Positions 1 through 12,476 of a stretch of DNA of 64,000 nucleotides are shown piece after piece (within the stretch, counting starts at the first letter, position 1; every line of letters starts with the position of its first letter). The notes under the pieces are model-generated. The model was not told where the DNA came from. It searched no databases and worked only from the letters and a program-made list of their open reading frames with translations. The translations under genes were made by a program, and so were the position numbers. The stretch is taken from positions 1 to 64,000 of the forward strand of contig QLIY01000537.1 of the NCBI GenBank assembly GCA_003260075.1. Direction: 5' to 3'. This stretch comes from Phallusia mammillata. Taxonomy: Eukaryota; Chordata; Ascidiacea; Phlebobranchia; Ascidiidae.

Positions 1-2054
1 TTGAGTAAAATCAATATGTGTCCCCTTCAGGGAAGGGGACCCATAATTGTTTAGAAATGTTGATTTAGTAAGCTGCAGACTGTGCACACTGTTTGGACCT
101 AGGTTTTATTGGTGCAGCTAGAACCAGCTTTCTCTGTGGTTTATGCCCAGTTGTGGCATCGCACAGAATTGGTGAGGCATGGCAGTTTAGATTGTTACTA
201 CCAACAAACTGGAGTGCTGTTAGATGGCTACACTAGCCAATATGGATGATCTCTTGTCACCAGCTGCACTGATGAGACCTTATAGCCTGAAACAGTGTGC
301 ACTGTCTGCAGCTTATCATTTATTGGCTTTGAAGTCAAAAATACATGTTTTAGTCTTTATTTCATGAGGGTAAGGTTTGGTTGCTTTATGGCAGAGCTTA
401 CTAATTCAACTGATAAAATCTGATAAAAGTTTGAAGTAAATTTAGAGAGAAAGAACAGTTATAGGGGATTAAAATGAAGAGACTTAGATACAAAACTAGA
501 AAGGTGGCTTTCTGATATACTTCCATTTTATATATTCTATACGATATTTACCAATTTACTATACACATCATTTGATCTACACATGTGATTGTTTTTGCAA
601 GCAAAAACGAATGAGTCCCCACACACACGTTTATGCGGATTTATNAGCAAAAACGAATGGGTCCCCACACGCGCGTTTGTGCGGATTTACGGTAAACAAA
701 CATCCTGGTTATTTTAAGATTCTTAAGGAAAAACTTAACCAACTTTAGCAATAACCCAACTTTAAAAGTTTTGTCCGTATTCTTTTGCATCATTATTGTT
801 ATATAATCACAAAAAAAAACAGTAAATAAGAACGGGAAAAATACTTTTAATTTAATCTTTGACCTTACTGTCATTTCTGTCATTCAAGGTTAGTTTTTAA
901 ACACAAGTTTCCAAAACTGAAAAAGTGCTTGATAACGTAATAAAACGACTTAGCATGCTGCGCAAAAACAGCTGATTTCTAATCACCATCCGTCCGGACG
1001 TCAAGCTGAGCACTCCCACTGCATTCACCCGCATTAATCGTAAACAAGCGAATTACTCCCTTGAGAGTTGAGACTTCTATCTGACTGACAGCGTACACAT
1101 ATTATGGGCTGTAAAAGTAACTATTTGGCCGATTAAGGCAAAATTTTAAATACTGAACGATTAACCTACTGCAAACAATTGTTTAACATTTCAGCACATT
1201 AGGGCTTGTATTTTTATCCTAAAACTTTATATTTTGGGGTTTAAGGGGTAAAATGGGTGAATCCAATAAAAAGTTACAAAATTCTTTAGAATACCTTACA
1301 TTGCACCAACCAACAAAGCATGAAACTCTCAAATTATGTATTTTAGTAAGTACAGCCGTTTTAATTTTTGTTTGTTTTGGGGCCTGTGGGTGAACCGCTG
1401 GGTCGTTTGGGGTCAAACTTCAGGAGGATCAAAGTTGGATTAATAACTAACATCTGTCCAAATTTGTATAAATTTAAAGCACTCTTTCTTGACCAAACAC
1501 ATTTAACAAACCAGAGTTAGACAGAAATGAAAAATTAGGGGTTCAAGGGGTGAAAGTCGGTGAATCGAAAAAACCATACAAAATTCTTTGAAATACCTTA
1601 TATTGCACCAAACAACAAAGCATACCACTCAGAGATGCTGTACTTTAGTAAGTATAGCCGTTTTTAAAAAAATACGTTTTGGGGGCCTGTGGGTGAACCG
1701 CTGGGTTATTCAGGGTCAAACTTCAGGAGGATCAAATTTGGATCAATAACTAACATCTGTCCAAATTTGAATAAATTTGAAGCACTCTTTCTTGACCAAA
1801 CGCGTATAACAAACCAGCGTTAGACGGAAAAAAGAAAAAAAAATACGGACAAAAACAATATGTATCCCCTTCAGGGAAGGGGACCCATAATTATTATTAA
1901 AAAAATTCCTAGAACAAACATGTTGAAGATAACTGGTTTAAGGTGACCAAAATACAAGTATAGAATGGGGGTGCACCATATGCAAACACAGAGATGAGTT
2001 TTTGATGCAGATAAAACACTTTAGCTAAAAATTTTAACTTTAAATCCTGTGCCA
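1..2054. other. 3' flank of CDV3 with repeats
   Basis: I find no supportable gene here. The interval holds the end of one ATGGGTCCCC-type repeat at about 1-48 and a larger copy at about 611-1890. Two diverged direct copies of an internal module occur at about 1225-1530 and 1536-1830. Short open frames here lie inside these repeats and show no coding character. An N at 645 lies between two near-identical copies of the repeat's left end (611 and 657), which may be an assembly join. Confidence 0.6.
611..1890. mobile_element. Repeat with ATGGGTCCCC terminal inverted repeats
   Basis: The left end ATGGGTCCCC (657-666, with a variant duplicate at 611-620) is the exact reverse complement of the right end GGGGACCCAT (1879-1888). 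The interior carries a module also seen at 6600-7160 and no transposase-like frame. This is the layout of a non-autonomous DNA transposon or MITE. Diverged relatives occur at 1-48, 4378-4856 and about 6275-7161. The superfamily is not assigned because no clear target-site duplication was found. Confidence 0.6.
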
Positions 2055-5030
2055 TCAGATGGTATATATCTGAGATAATCCTACTTTACCAGGCAAATGG
2101 CAGCCATTGGTGAAATATGGATTTGCGATGTGGCCGTGGTAGAGAAAAGTTTGTGCACCCCTGTTATAGAACTACGAACCATGTTTTACCACATTGTTTG
2201 TGTGCTTATCAGTTTTACCTTGCTTGCGGAGGTCGATAAGCTCCAGATTTTTTTGGTGCTTCTGAAACAGCAACTGCAAAAAAGTTGCAAATAACCAGGT
2301 TTAGTTGAGAAATAAGATATGGTCAGTAGTTTAACAATATTCCTTATTCATCTGACAACTGCTACTTTTATCCCCAATTTATTTCCCGCAACTTTCAACT
2401 GTAGTCATACCTTCCTTGACTTCCACAACAGGAGCAGGTCCCGGCGTACTATCCTGACTTTTAACATTCCTCCACGGCCCCTCTTCTTGTCGCGGGGGCA
2501 GCAGCTCACCAGCCTCGTTGTATTCGGGAACTTCCACAGTTGAGTTGCTTTCCTCAGTCTCACTTCACAAACATAAACAAATTCTAACAAAGAATTAGAG
2601 AGTTCTACATGCAGTTTCGACATTTTGACCAAAAATACCAGCATGTCGATGAAACCAAATGCAAATTGGTCCCCCAGCCAATCAGAAAACTATTGAAATA
2701 CTTGGCTTTCTGCATATAGTCTGGCAAAATATCAATAAAAGTGGGTATAACCAAGAAGAGTAATCTGTATGGAATTTTCTTACGATGTGAGAGACAAACA
2801 TGTTCGAACTTAAGTTCAGGAAAATACTACAACTGACATCAGCCGATACTTATGATATGTTTGCGATCACTGCATTTGAGCAACTACCACTTTCATTTGA
2901 TTGTGTCATTTGTCATTTTGCATGTTTAAATACAAGAAACTCACGTAATTTGTAGGTTTTGGATTTTCAGATCGCTGTAATCTCGTTGTGATTCGTCTTC
3001 AAAGTCATCCCATTCCTCCTGGTCCTAAAGGAAACAACAAGCAGGTTTGCAAACTTTGAATTGATTAAAATTCGTTGGTAACATGAAAACATAGAATAAA
3101 GGCATAATGTATCAACATTTTTTTAGCTCTTCCAGCAGTCTTTATTATATAATAAGAAACATAGGTTTAACGGGGAACATAATTTTGACAGTGGTTTTCA
3201 CAATGCGATCTTTCGTAACCATTTTAGACCAGTGAATACTTTTGTTTTAAAGTTAACCGTTAGTGAAATGAAAATACAAAGTGATGATAACAGTGTGGAA
3301 ATTTTACAAAGTGATGATAACAGTGTGGAAGTCATTTTGTTTAATAAGTTCAGGACACAGAAAACCTTTTGCAGAAGTACATCGACAACATAAATGGACA
3401 GCAGGAAAAATACCTTGCAGAAATTTAGTTTTACACGTTTTTACTTACATCTTTTTCTTCAACTTTTTCTTGTGCATCTCCTTCCTTTTTCAGTTCTGTT
3501 TCTTTCTTTTTTGGTTTTGGCACTTCACTCAAATCATCAACTGAAATATAAAAAGTGAAACATTGATTCAAAGAAATAAATATTTACCACAAAGGGGTTG
3601 TATTTTTACCTTGCTTTGATTAACAATTAAGCTTATTGGAATTGTTGCTTCAAAATTTGTGCAGTTAAACTGTTTGCATATATATATTTCTTTGCATGCA
3701 AATACAGAAACTGCCCATCTATTAATGTACATCGTACATAATATATATGTGTTATTACTATAGAAGTTTCAAATCACCTTAATTAGGGTATGGCCAAAAC
3801 TGAAAATACGGCAGTTTTGCCAAATATATATATTTAGCCGAATCAACCGAGTCATTATGATGTCACACAAAGTCATAATTTATGCTTTTAATGTAAATAT
3901 AACAAAAGTTTTTCTGCCAGGCAAACAAAAATGGCCGATATTGAATATTCTGTGTCTCAAGTTATTACACAACAAAAAGGTAAACACAGGAATCAACACA
4001 TCATGAAGACATGGTCCACAAATTTTCTTACGACATACACACATAGCTAAGTATTTAGTGACCTGCAAATTTGCTCAATAATCACAAGGACAAGAGTGTA
4101 ACAACTAAAGGCTTTCTAAATAGGTCACTATGGGGCTGCAGAATCAAATAAAGCAAGGTAACTATGTATAATAAACTGGTAAAATTTTATCCAATCTAGA
4201 TCTAGACATTGCTTTCAAATTCCCTCACCTCTAATGGTGTAATGGGTGAGAAACTAAAAAAGCATTTGACACCATGAGTTTTTACTCAGCTGGTGAAGCA
4301 ATGGCTGACGAAGGAGATACATTTTTTATTGTTTGGCTATTTGTCTAAAAGTTTAAACAGTTTGGAAGCAAAAATGAATGGGTCCCTATACATGTGTTTA
4401 TGGGAGTTGATGAGACTATACAAATGTTCTGGTTATTTTTAGATCCTTAAGGACATATTAGTAGAAAGCATCAAAGTAAACTTTAAAGATTTTGTTACAA
4501 ATCATAATAAATCATTAAATTGTCACAAGTAATACCAATAACGATAGAAAATACCTCTAATTATCTACAAATTTTAACTCTAATAACCTTTAAATCGCTG
4601 GCAGAGGTCAGTTCTAAAACAATTAAAGCTTTCCTAGAAAACCCCAACAGTATTAAAAACACTGAAAATTAGGGAACCATTTTGCAATAAAGGTATACAT
4701 AACAAATTGTTCTTCACCTAACTTTGTTTCAAAAACGAATGCCATAGACCTGTAGTAACCTCTCGCATGCGTGTAATTTTAAATACAAATGTAAACCAGC
4801 GTTAGACAGAAAAAAATATGGACAAAAACAAAACGTTAACAAGGAAGGGGACCTATAATAAAACTTACAAAGCATTAGAGGTTTTGACACAGTTTGTAAG
4901 AATGTGATACATTACCTGGTTCTGACTTCTTGCTTTTAGATTTTTTCTTTCCTTTCTTATCTTTCTTTTTGAAAAAATTATCCAAACTTCCATCGTCGTC
5001 GGCAACCACTTCCAAATGCTCTTCACTCAT
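2055..5030 (-). CDS. CDV3: CDV3 homolog
   Basis: Six minus-strand exons join in phase: 5030-4916, 3540-3449, 3024-2945, 2562-2411, 2273-2219 and a tentative last exon 2160-2055, giving about 199 residues (vertebrate CDV3 is a little over 200). The ATG at 5028-5030 starts an acidic N-terminus followed by SLDNFFKKKDKKGKKK, the CDV3 signature. Further matches are EEWDDFEDESQRDYSDLKIQ (exon 3), EEGPWRNV (exon 4) and SGAYRPPQAR (exon 5). Known family: cytosolic CDV3, linked to cell proliferation and of unclear biochemical role. The protein is charged, with no signal peptide or membrane segment. The last exon keeps phase and ends in TGA at 2055-2057, but it does not clearly resemble the CDV3 tail, so the C-terminus is uncertain. 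Identification of exons 1-5 is confident. Confidence 0.85.
3275..3330. repeat. Short tandem duplication in CDV3 intron
   Basis: A 26-bp segment, beginning acaaagtgatgataac, occurs twice (3275-3300 and 3305-3330) with 4 bases between. It lies between CDV3 exons 2 and 3. Confidence 0.75.
4378..4856. mobile_element. Short copy of the ATGGGTCCCC repeat
   Basis: The left end ATGGGTCCCT (4378-4387) and right end GGGGACCTAT (4847-4856) are imperfect inverted repeats. The first ~70 bases resemble the start of the copy at 657. It lies in CDV3 intron 1 and is an internally deleted relative of the element at 611-1890. Confidence 0.55.
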
Positions 5031-5595
5031 TTCTCAATAAATTATGTCACGGATAATTTACCTAATACAATAAGCACCAACCTGAGGTGAAAATAAATAC
5101 ATGAAAATGGAATCTTGACATGAAATAGGAAAATATCTTTTTAGATGCCAAACAAGTAACATGAAGTTACAATAAATGGGTAGTGGAGCATAAATAGGTT
5201 TAATTTGGCAAAGCACAGCAAAGTGTTGCAGTTTTTGCCCATCTCTAGATAAATTCTTCTGCAGCGCACAGGTACACTATATTCAGTGCCTTGCTTGGTA
5301 CAACTTTCCATCTGACAGTAAACAAAAAAAGGACCAGCAGGTGGCTTTAAATTATACCATCTTTGTGTGCTTAAGTTCGGCAACCAGAGTTGGCACAGGT
5401 TGTTTATAAAGCACACCAACCAATTTGCTTACATTGCCTGTTTTCAGTTTTTATCATACCATTGTCTTAAAATCCAGTCTTACGTGCACAAAACACTCAT
5501 CTTTATATTTACTATTAATATCAGCTGGCACAAAGCACTATATATTACTCAAGAAATATGTTAGCATGTGATCCCATTGCCACATGGAAATAACT

Positions 5596-5888
5596 AGAAT
5601 AGTGGTTTTCCTATATATTGCCAGTTTATATATATATACNTGCTGTATAGCGTTGTCGAGTGAGGCTGTATTTGGCTACGGTGCTATCAAAACTCTCAGA
5701 AAACCACTTACTTATGCTGCAATACTCCAAGGTTACTAAAATAAAGCCACATAAAATGCCTATGATACAATAATTCAGTCATGACTGAGAATTGAAAATA
5801 CTTGAAATTGAATCACCACAGCGCGACCCATTTTGTGACCCTGCGCGACCGATGTTTGGGTCGCGACCCATACTTTGAGAACCACTGT
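5596..5888. mobile_element. hAT-like MITE (right end clear)
   Basis: The right end, gggtcgcgacccatacttt followed by gagaaccactg, is typical of hAT-type MITEs and resembles the element at 18383-18868. A plausible left end (agtggttttc) lies near 5598. An N at 5640 and a divergent left half prevent proof of the target-site duplication. Confidence 0.4.
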
Positions 5889-6274
5889 TTTATTGGGTCC
5901 CTATCTTTTTCTTTTGGGTTGCTGTTATCCTAACAAGCAATAAATGCAAATCCTGTTGGCTCCTTGAATTGACAAAACCAAAATGTTAAACCTCCAAAAT
6001 TAGTTGAAATTAATGACAATAATAATTGTTTTTTTTTGTGAAATATTTTATGTAATCCACACAATATCCAAGTATTTGGTTTTGGTTTGTTTGCTCTTTT
6101 AGTGATTGTTTTCCTTTAACGGTTTTTGTTGTGCAACAAAGCCTGCCTGATAGCAAGTCCAGTTATGCGCGAGGCCGAGTTATTCGCTTTTCAGTGGGCA
6201 GGTTTGCACTTTTCATGCCCAATTGGGCTTTTTTCGACATGAAGTTGCACGCTGTTTTCACGAGGGGGAAAATG

Positions 6275-7161
6275 GATGAGTCCAACTATTTGAACTTCTA
6301 ACAAAAGTTTCAACATTTTTTTTCCTTAATAGCTCTACATACCAACAATACGATTGCTTAGCTGGGCTTTTTATGTCCAAAACCTGTTCTGAAACAGTTT
6401 TATTAACGCTTTCAGTTTGAGAAGTCATGTTACACAGGTGTAACAAATCATGCTGCGTTGTCGCTCTGCGTTTCGAAACAGGACCTACATTAACGTTTAC
6501 AGTGCAATATAACTAACATCGTAACATCTTAATTCCAACCAGTGAGAAAATGGTCAAGTGACGACTTCGTTCATGCATAACACAGAGGTATTTTTCCATG
6601 CGCCACTATCGTCAACCACTCCCATTGCGTCAGCTGTGCACTGAGCGAGCACAAGTTTGACAAAAGACAGCATGTAAAAACATATTTGGGGCTGTAAGAG
6701 TAATTACTGAGCCGATTGCACTGAAATGTTCAACAGCCAACAAGGAGCACCCTATCCACAGCTGTTAAAATTTCAGCAGGTTAAGTCTTGTATTTCTGAC
6801 CTCATTAACATGTGAACAAACAAACAAACAAATATTTGGGGGTAAAGGGGTGAAAATGGATATCAAGTTACAAAATACTTAAAAATACGCTGCAATGTAC
6901 CAATCAAAAAGTATGAAACTCCAGAATCATCTGCTTTAGCAAGTATAGCCGTTTTAAAAAATTCACATTTTGGGGGCTGTGGGTGAACCGAGGGATCAAA
7001 CGGGGTCAAAATTCACATGGACCATCTTTAGACTCTTTAGACCAATATCTATAATGTGTGTAAAAAAGTTTGAACCATTCTTTCTTGACCAAAATGTGGG
7101 AACAAATCCGCATTAGACGGGAAAAAAGAAAAAAAATATAGACAAAGGGAAGGGGACCCAT
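6275..7161. mobile_element. Diverged copy of the ATGGGTCCCC repeat
   Basis: The right end GGGGACCCAT lies at 7152-7161. The segment 6825-7161 shares many blocks with 1225-1890, including the phrases tgtgggtgaaccg and ttctttcttgaccaaa. The left boundary is approximate, based on a weak atgagtcc match near 6276. Confidence 0.5.
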
Positions 7162-7192
7162 AACAAGTAAAATGGCTTGCCCCAGTTAAAAG

Positions 7193-7612
7193 TAGTGATG
7201 CACCGAACCCGCCCCAAAAAGATTCGGGCCGGAACCGAATATTCAGCCACAAGGCCGAATAATTTCGTCCAACTCAGACTGAACCCAAAATCCCCATTTC
7301 TATGGATGTTTTCAACTGAATCTTGTGATGTTGATGCGAGTGAACTTAATTTGACAAACCAAAATCAGTTTCACAATGCGGAAGCTTTGCTAAACTTGTG
7401 ATATTTCGCAGACAACGTGGTTTGTACTTTATAGATGGAACAATTTATGACATTTTGTATTGGCGAAAATGAAAGTTTAGGCCTTAATTTCATGCAATCA
7501 AAAAGTTCGGTTTCGGCCAAATTTTCAAAAAAGTTCGGGCCGTAAGCGAAACATCGGAAAACAGTGTATCCAGTCGAAATGTTTCGGCAACCAAAACTTC
7601 TGTGCATCACTA
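7193..7612. mobile_element. Complete hAT-type MITE
   Basis: The 420-bp element starts TAGTGATGCACCGAA and ends with the reverse complement of TAGTGATGCACAGAA. It is flanked on both sides by the identical 8-bp duplication GTTAAAAG (7185-7192 and 7613-7620). Eight-base target duplications and TAGTGATGCA-type ends are hallmarks of the hAT superfamily. No transposase frame is present, so it is non-autonomous. Confidence 0.9.
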
Positions 7613-9087
7613 GTTAAAAGGTTTCTGACCCCTGATCTACAATTAGATCTAAATTTAACATGAGCGATAGAATGCTGTGCATAACAGTTTGCAAGTTAGA
7701 ATTCTAGGTGTTTAGTGATAGACTTGTAAAGAAAGACACAAAGTCTTAAAACTGAAAACTTTGGATTTTTCCAAATTCCAAGTCTGCCCTAACATATAAT
7801 ATATAACATATATATAATATACCGTATGGCAACAGATATTTTTAGACGCACGCTTTAAACAAAACACCAAATTAGTGACAGGTACATTCCTCACCGAGAT
7901 AATTAAATTTAAGCATAATAAATTCCAACCAAACATGCACAAAATAACTGTTAACATTTTGTAATACAACATCTCCCAAACATTACATGGAGACCTAAAG
8001 TAACCAACACATAAAAGTCTACAATCGTTTCTTGTTTATGCCATGCTGCTTTTATTTTCGCACAAAAATAATATTCCCTTTCTCGGTCAAATACATTTTG
8101 CACACAAATCACTTCATACTTAACCATACTATTATGCTTATTATTTAAAAAAAAAGTTTTTTTACGATTTTTGTTTCAGCGAGATTAGGGAACTTTTCTT
8201 TCGCACGTGAATTTTTATCAAAATAACCACGTAACGGCGCTAGAGAGCATGTTGGTCGGAAAATGAGTGCGCGTGTCGGAACAGAGAACAATTTATTGCC
8301 TATTTCTTGAGATAAAATGAGATTACGTCGCTTGGTGAACATAGCGACACAACTGCACTAAAACAATCACAAAGCCGAAAAAAACTGCGCATCGTTAAAA
8401 CGTTATTGAGCGCAAAAAGTGAAGGGCACAATTGGTGGATGATGGCTAAACGCGCTGCAGCTACACCGTATTATAAAGCTTTATGTGACGATCACAAAAA
8501 AGTGAGGTTGGTGCATTGTTGGTAAACACGACTGGGGGTGGGACGTTGGTAGGACCAGTCGAGGGGGCCCTATAAACTAACCACCCGTGTTAGGAAAGAG
8601 GACAAGATTTGACAGGAAAATAAAACATTGTCGGATACTTTTGTTCCAAAATAACGTCATTTTAGATAATCGCGGTATAATTGATTGTTATCATTTTGTG
8701 CGTTCAAGTCTGGTTTAAAATAGTACGACGATGTTTTTCATGTCGATGTTATTCAGTTTAAACCCCAACAGAAAAGTAATAGAGAAAGTGTTATATGTGA
8801 CAACTACGTAACTTATAGCTTAGGCTATTTACCGTTTAGGGATTATAAAGTAGGCTGGAGAACCAAAGATCACTTTTCATGTTCGCTAACGAGACTTTAT
8901 CTATCAAAGCAATTACGCATTTAATTTGCTCATCTTTCATTACAGACTGTGATGCAACCGAACACAAGACATTTGCAACAGCATGTTGTTCAACACATAT
9001 ACCAGAATGTTATTTCGGACATAAATTATTTCTACTCTAAGGATAACGGATGGATACGGTTACTTTAAATTTAGCTCACATCTTTTA

Positions 9088-9421
9088 CAGTGTTTCTCAA
9101 ACTGTGTGCCGAGCCACATTAGTGTTCCATGAGAGATTTCCATGTGTGCCGCAAAATATTTCCTATTTTAAAGTCCAAACATTTCCTGGTGTTTTGGGGC
9201 ACGATGACAAAATATGGGCGTGCATAACAACCCCCAAAAATCTCATATTTTTGTTGTTCACCATAAAAAGGAATCTGACTTACCACAAAAAAGTTGCCAA
9301 TTTACTTTTTTTCACCAACTTTATTTGGGTCGGTCTGCAAAGTGTTCTGCGAAACGAAAATTTGAAAAAAAAAAAAAAGTTTGTTAAGGCGCCGCATGCT
9401 TAAAAAGTTTAAGAACCACTG
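9088..9421. mobile_element. hAT-like MITE without clear target duplication
   Basis: The left end cagtgtttctcaaactgtg and the right end aagtttaagaaccactg form imperfect terminal inverted repeats of the hAT type. The flanking octamers do not match, so the insertion is probably old or rearranged. A run of 14 A lies near the right end. Confidence 0.6.
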
Positions 9422-12400
9422 CTCTATCATATCGGATATATGACATCTACTTGTGTCATCTAACCGGATAATAATAATCTCTTGCAACGACACCTAACTG
9501 TGGCACAGATTTCGTTTTACTGTTGACTCATGGAATACATGGGATAGGGTTGAACAATCCGTATCACCGATTAACCGAATAACTTTTTGCTCTCCGATAT
9601 TTGGTTATTTTTGTCAGTTAACAAGGATAACTAAACAATATTGCTGCGTAAGCTTTTTATCCATTTTTACACTACGTAAAGAATTGTTTTATGATTAAAT
9701 GTTTAAATACTGTGGGTGAATTATTATTGTGCCCACTTGGTGGCGAAAAGAGCAGTATTTGGCCAGTTCCCATTTCGCAAGGTTGGGAGGTTGGTGGTTT
9801 CATATTAGCCACATTATGTTGCATGTGGAAACAGGAAAAGCTTGCAATCATGTGTTTTAAGTCAAGCTAAGTTTGTTTGGTCCCGCGAGAAAATTTCTTT
9901 GTCTTGAAATGCCACAAGTTTTATAAAATCGAGTACAACCGCAGAAAAAGTGATTTTTATCTAAAGCATCATAAACAGAACCTTCATGACACATAAACAT
10001 GTTTTTGACAACTATCCACACAACACAAGGGGGAAGTCCCCATTACACGTTACGACCACAAATGTGTCGTTGAGTTTTCCCTCGCAGCTGAAGAAAACCG
10101 TTTTACGATTTTGGACGCCCTGGGCGGTTATACGATGTCTATGTTAATAGTTAACAGCGGATGAATTTTGCTGTGTAAATACGATTAAGCCCGCAGAACC
10201 TCAACCACCAGCGGATGTGGAACAAACAAATCAAACACTTCAGTGCAAAACAAGACCTGTTACAATTGGTTAAAAACAAAGTTTTATAACGAAACAGTTT
10301 TAACATAGTTTAACAACGTTTTAAAATGTCATAAACATTTCCAGTATTTGCTAATATTTTCTGTGATATGAAATTACTGCAGTAATGTGTAACTCTAGTA
10401 AATTTAATTTGAAACCATTTCATTTCAAATTTGTAAACATTTAAATTTATTTTTCCAATGTTAGCTGGCAGCCCAGCATGGTATTGTCCGTTTTGTCGAA
10501 CAGGTCGTCGGCAAAAAACGCTCGAGCCTCGAAGTCGTAAAAACGTATCCACATTCGCAAAAAGCTTTTTGTGAATGAAACACTTCGTTCCGCACCGCTG
10601 GTCTCGACGCCGCCACGAGGAGCAATAAAGAAACAAAAGCGAAGAAAAAAGGTAAACACAATTGTGACGTTACAAGTGGGAGAGGAGGAAAAGAGAGCGT
10701 GGGAGGAAAATGATGAAATTTCTCGCTTTCACGAAAGGATAGGAGTGTGTGCAATCCATTCATATAATTTGCTTGGGGCTATTGTGCAGTGCGCACCCAC
10801 ACACATATGCACTTTTATGTCAATCAGTCTAGAAAAGTTGATTTCAAGCCCACAGAAAGTTTTTGAACTAATTTGTGAGGCGGTTTTTAGTGACAGTCAG
10901 GATATTGCTGATAGTATTCAGGCTTTTTTGTTGCTTATAATGCAACGTTTGTTAATTTGTTTTACCAAGTGACGAAATATGTAAATTCGGATTATGTTGT
11001 TCAGTTCCGACCAATATAACATTAACACGGAAACATTTGTGAAATAAACTGTTTGTGTGTTACAATTGGAAAGTGTGACATAACATGCGAACAAAGGCAG
11101 TTATTGTTTCATAACTAGCAATTGTTGTGTAAGAACAACCTGTTTGTGTTGTATAAGTCGTACAGAATTCTGTATGTAACTGGATTTCTAACGATGTTAC
11201 ACAGAACTGGATGTTAAGTTGTTAACAGTGCTTGGCAAACATTAACGACCTATTTTCGTTTCGCACGCTTTACATTGTGAGTTTGTGTTTGTGACGACAT
11301 AAACCCAATTGTCGACGTTACACTATTTCAATTATTCTCTCTTCATTCTTAGTTTATGTGGAATATTTATTAAAGTGGACTTTATATTAGACTAGTTATA
11401 GCCTATCCTTATGCCTTACGCAATACTCCCTTTTTTGTATACGTTAGTTTTCGTTAACAATTTAGTTGTGTAACAGTAATGTGTAGTTTTTACATAAATT
11501 GTGGCGTAAGTTGTTGATTTTCGTGTTCGATTTTTGAGTGCTGGACTAAAAAGCACAGAAAAGAATTTACAGACGCGTTTTTTTGCTGTCAAACGGTAAA
11601 AGCGTATGTTAAAAACCTTTGTGAGTCAGTTAAAATATGTTTGTTCGACAAAAACTGGAACATTTCGATGCTGTGCGGTTTTGTCAGAACGTGAAGCAAA
11701 AGTTTTGTCAACCAAACAAGTTAATCGGTTTGCAAAGCTATTTTAAGGCTGGCTTAGCACGGAATAACCACCAACATGCAGGCACGGTGTGACAGTGACG
11801 TCATAGACCAATTTGTTGAAAAGTTTCAATTGTTTCGTCACAGTTGTGGAACTTGTGTGTTTGCGACTTTCACCACTGAAACAGATCGTGAATTGAGACC
11901 GGTGCCAATAAGTTTTATTGTTGCCAGAAATCACTTCCATCTTAACTTAAATTGGTAATATTTCAAGTTGGACGTTGAACATAAAACGCGCCAAAGCGCT
12001 TTAAACGTAACAAAGCGTTTCATGTGTTACATCACAACGGCACAAGACGCAGTGTGTCGCATTTGATTAACAGATTTATAAAATTTAGTTGTAAGCGAAA
12101 GTTCTTGCCCGACTTAACAAGTTTGATTCAGGCAGAGTGAAATGATGAATGGCACAGCTGAGAAGTCGTGCCAAACACACTTAAGGGTCTCGGATACAAT
12201 CAATTAGGTTGCCAGCTCCGTCCAAACTTGTCCCAGGGGGGAAAACATATCATTTAGTTGTTCCCCACGGATCCGATATAAACAACGAATTTCCGTCACT
12301 CAAATTGTGCATTGTTATGTCACTGTTAATGTTGTTACGGGATAAAGCTGTTATTGTAGATTTCGAATGTAAATTGTATTTTCTATGTTACGTCACAGTT

Positions 12401-12476
12401 TGTAGGCTTTTTGTGGCATTACACTTTTGACGTCACTATTGATGTGATTGTGACGTCATGAGCAAGGGATAATAAG

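Larger units (their letters stand above)
5031..12476. other. Intergenic region between CDV3 and the ETS gene
   Basis: I find no gene I can support in this 7.4 kb. It separates two divergently transcribed genes, so it should hold both promoters. Identified contents are repeats: a possible hAT-type MITE at about 5596-5888, an ATGGGTCCCC-type copy to 7161, a complete hAT MITE at 7193-7612 and a hAT-like element at 9088-9421. Open frames up to 133 codons at 10.3-11.0 kb are compositionally plain, overlap one another on both strands and match no family I recognise. Several TGACGTCA-like sites lie just upstream of the ETS gene start (12.43-12.46 kb). Confidence 0.5.

Noticed and set aside
8145-8342. 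Small minus-strand open frame with basic residues
   Set aside because: It has no homology I recognise, no splice context and no conserved motif.
10310-10972. Overlapping open frames of 70-133 codons on both strands
   Set aside because: They overlap one another in several frames, have no recognisable motif or splice partner, and lie in a plain intergenic area.
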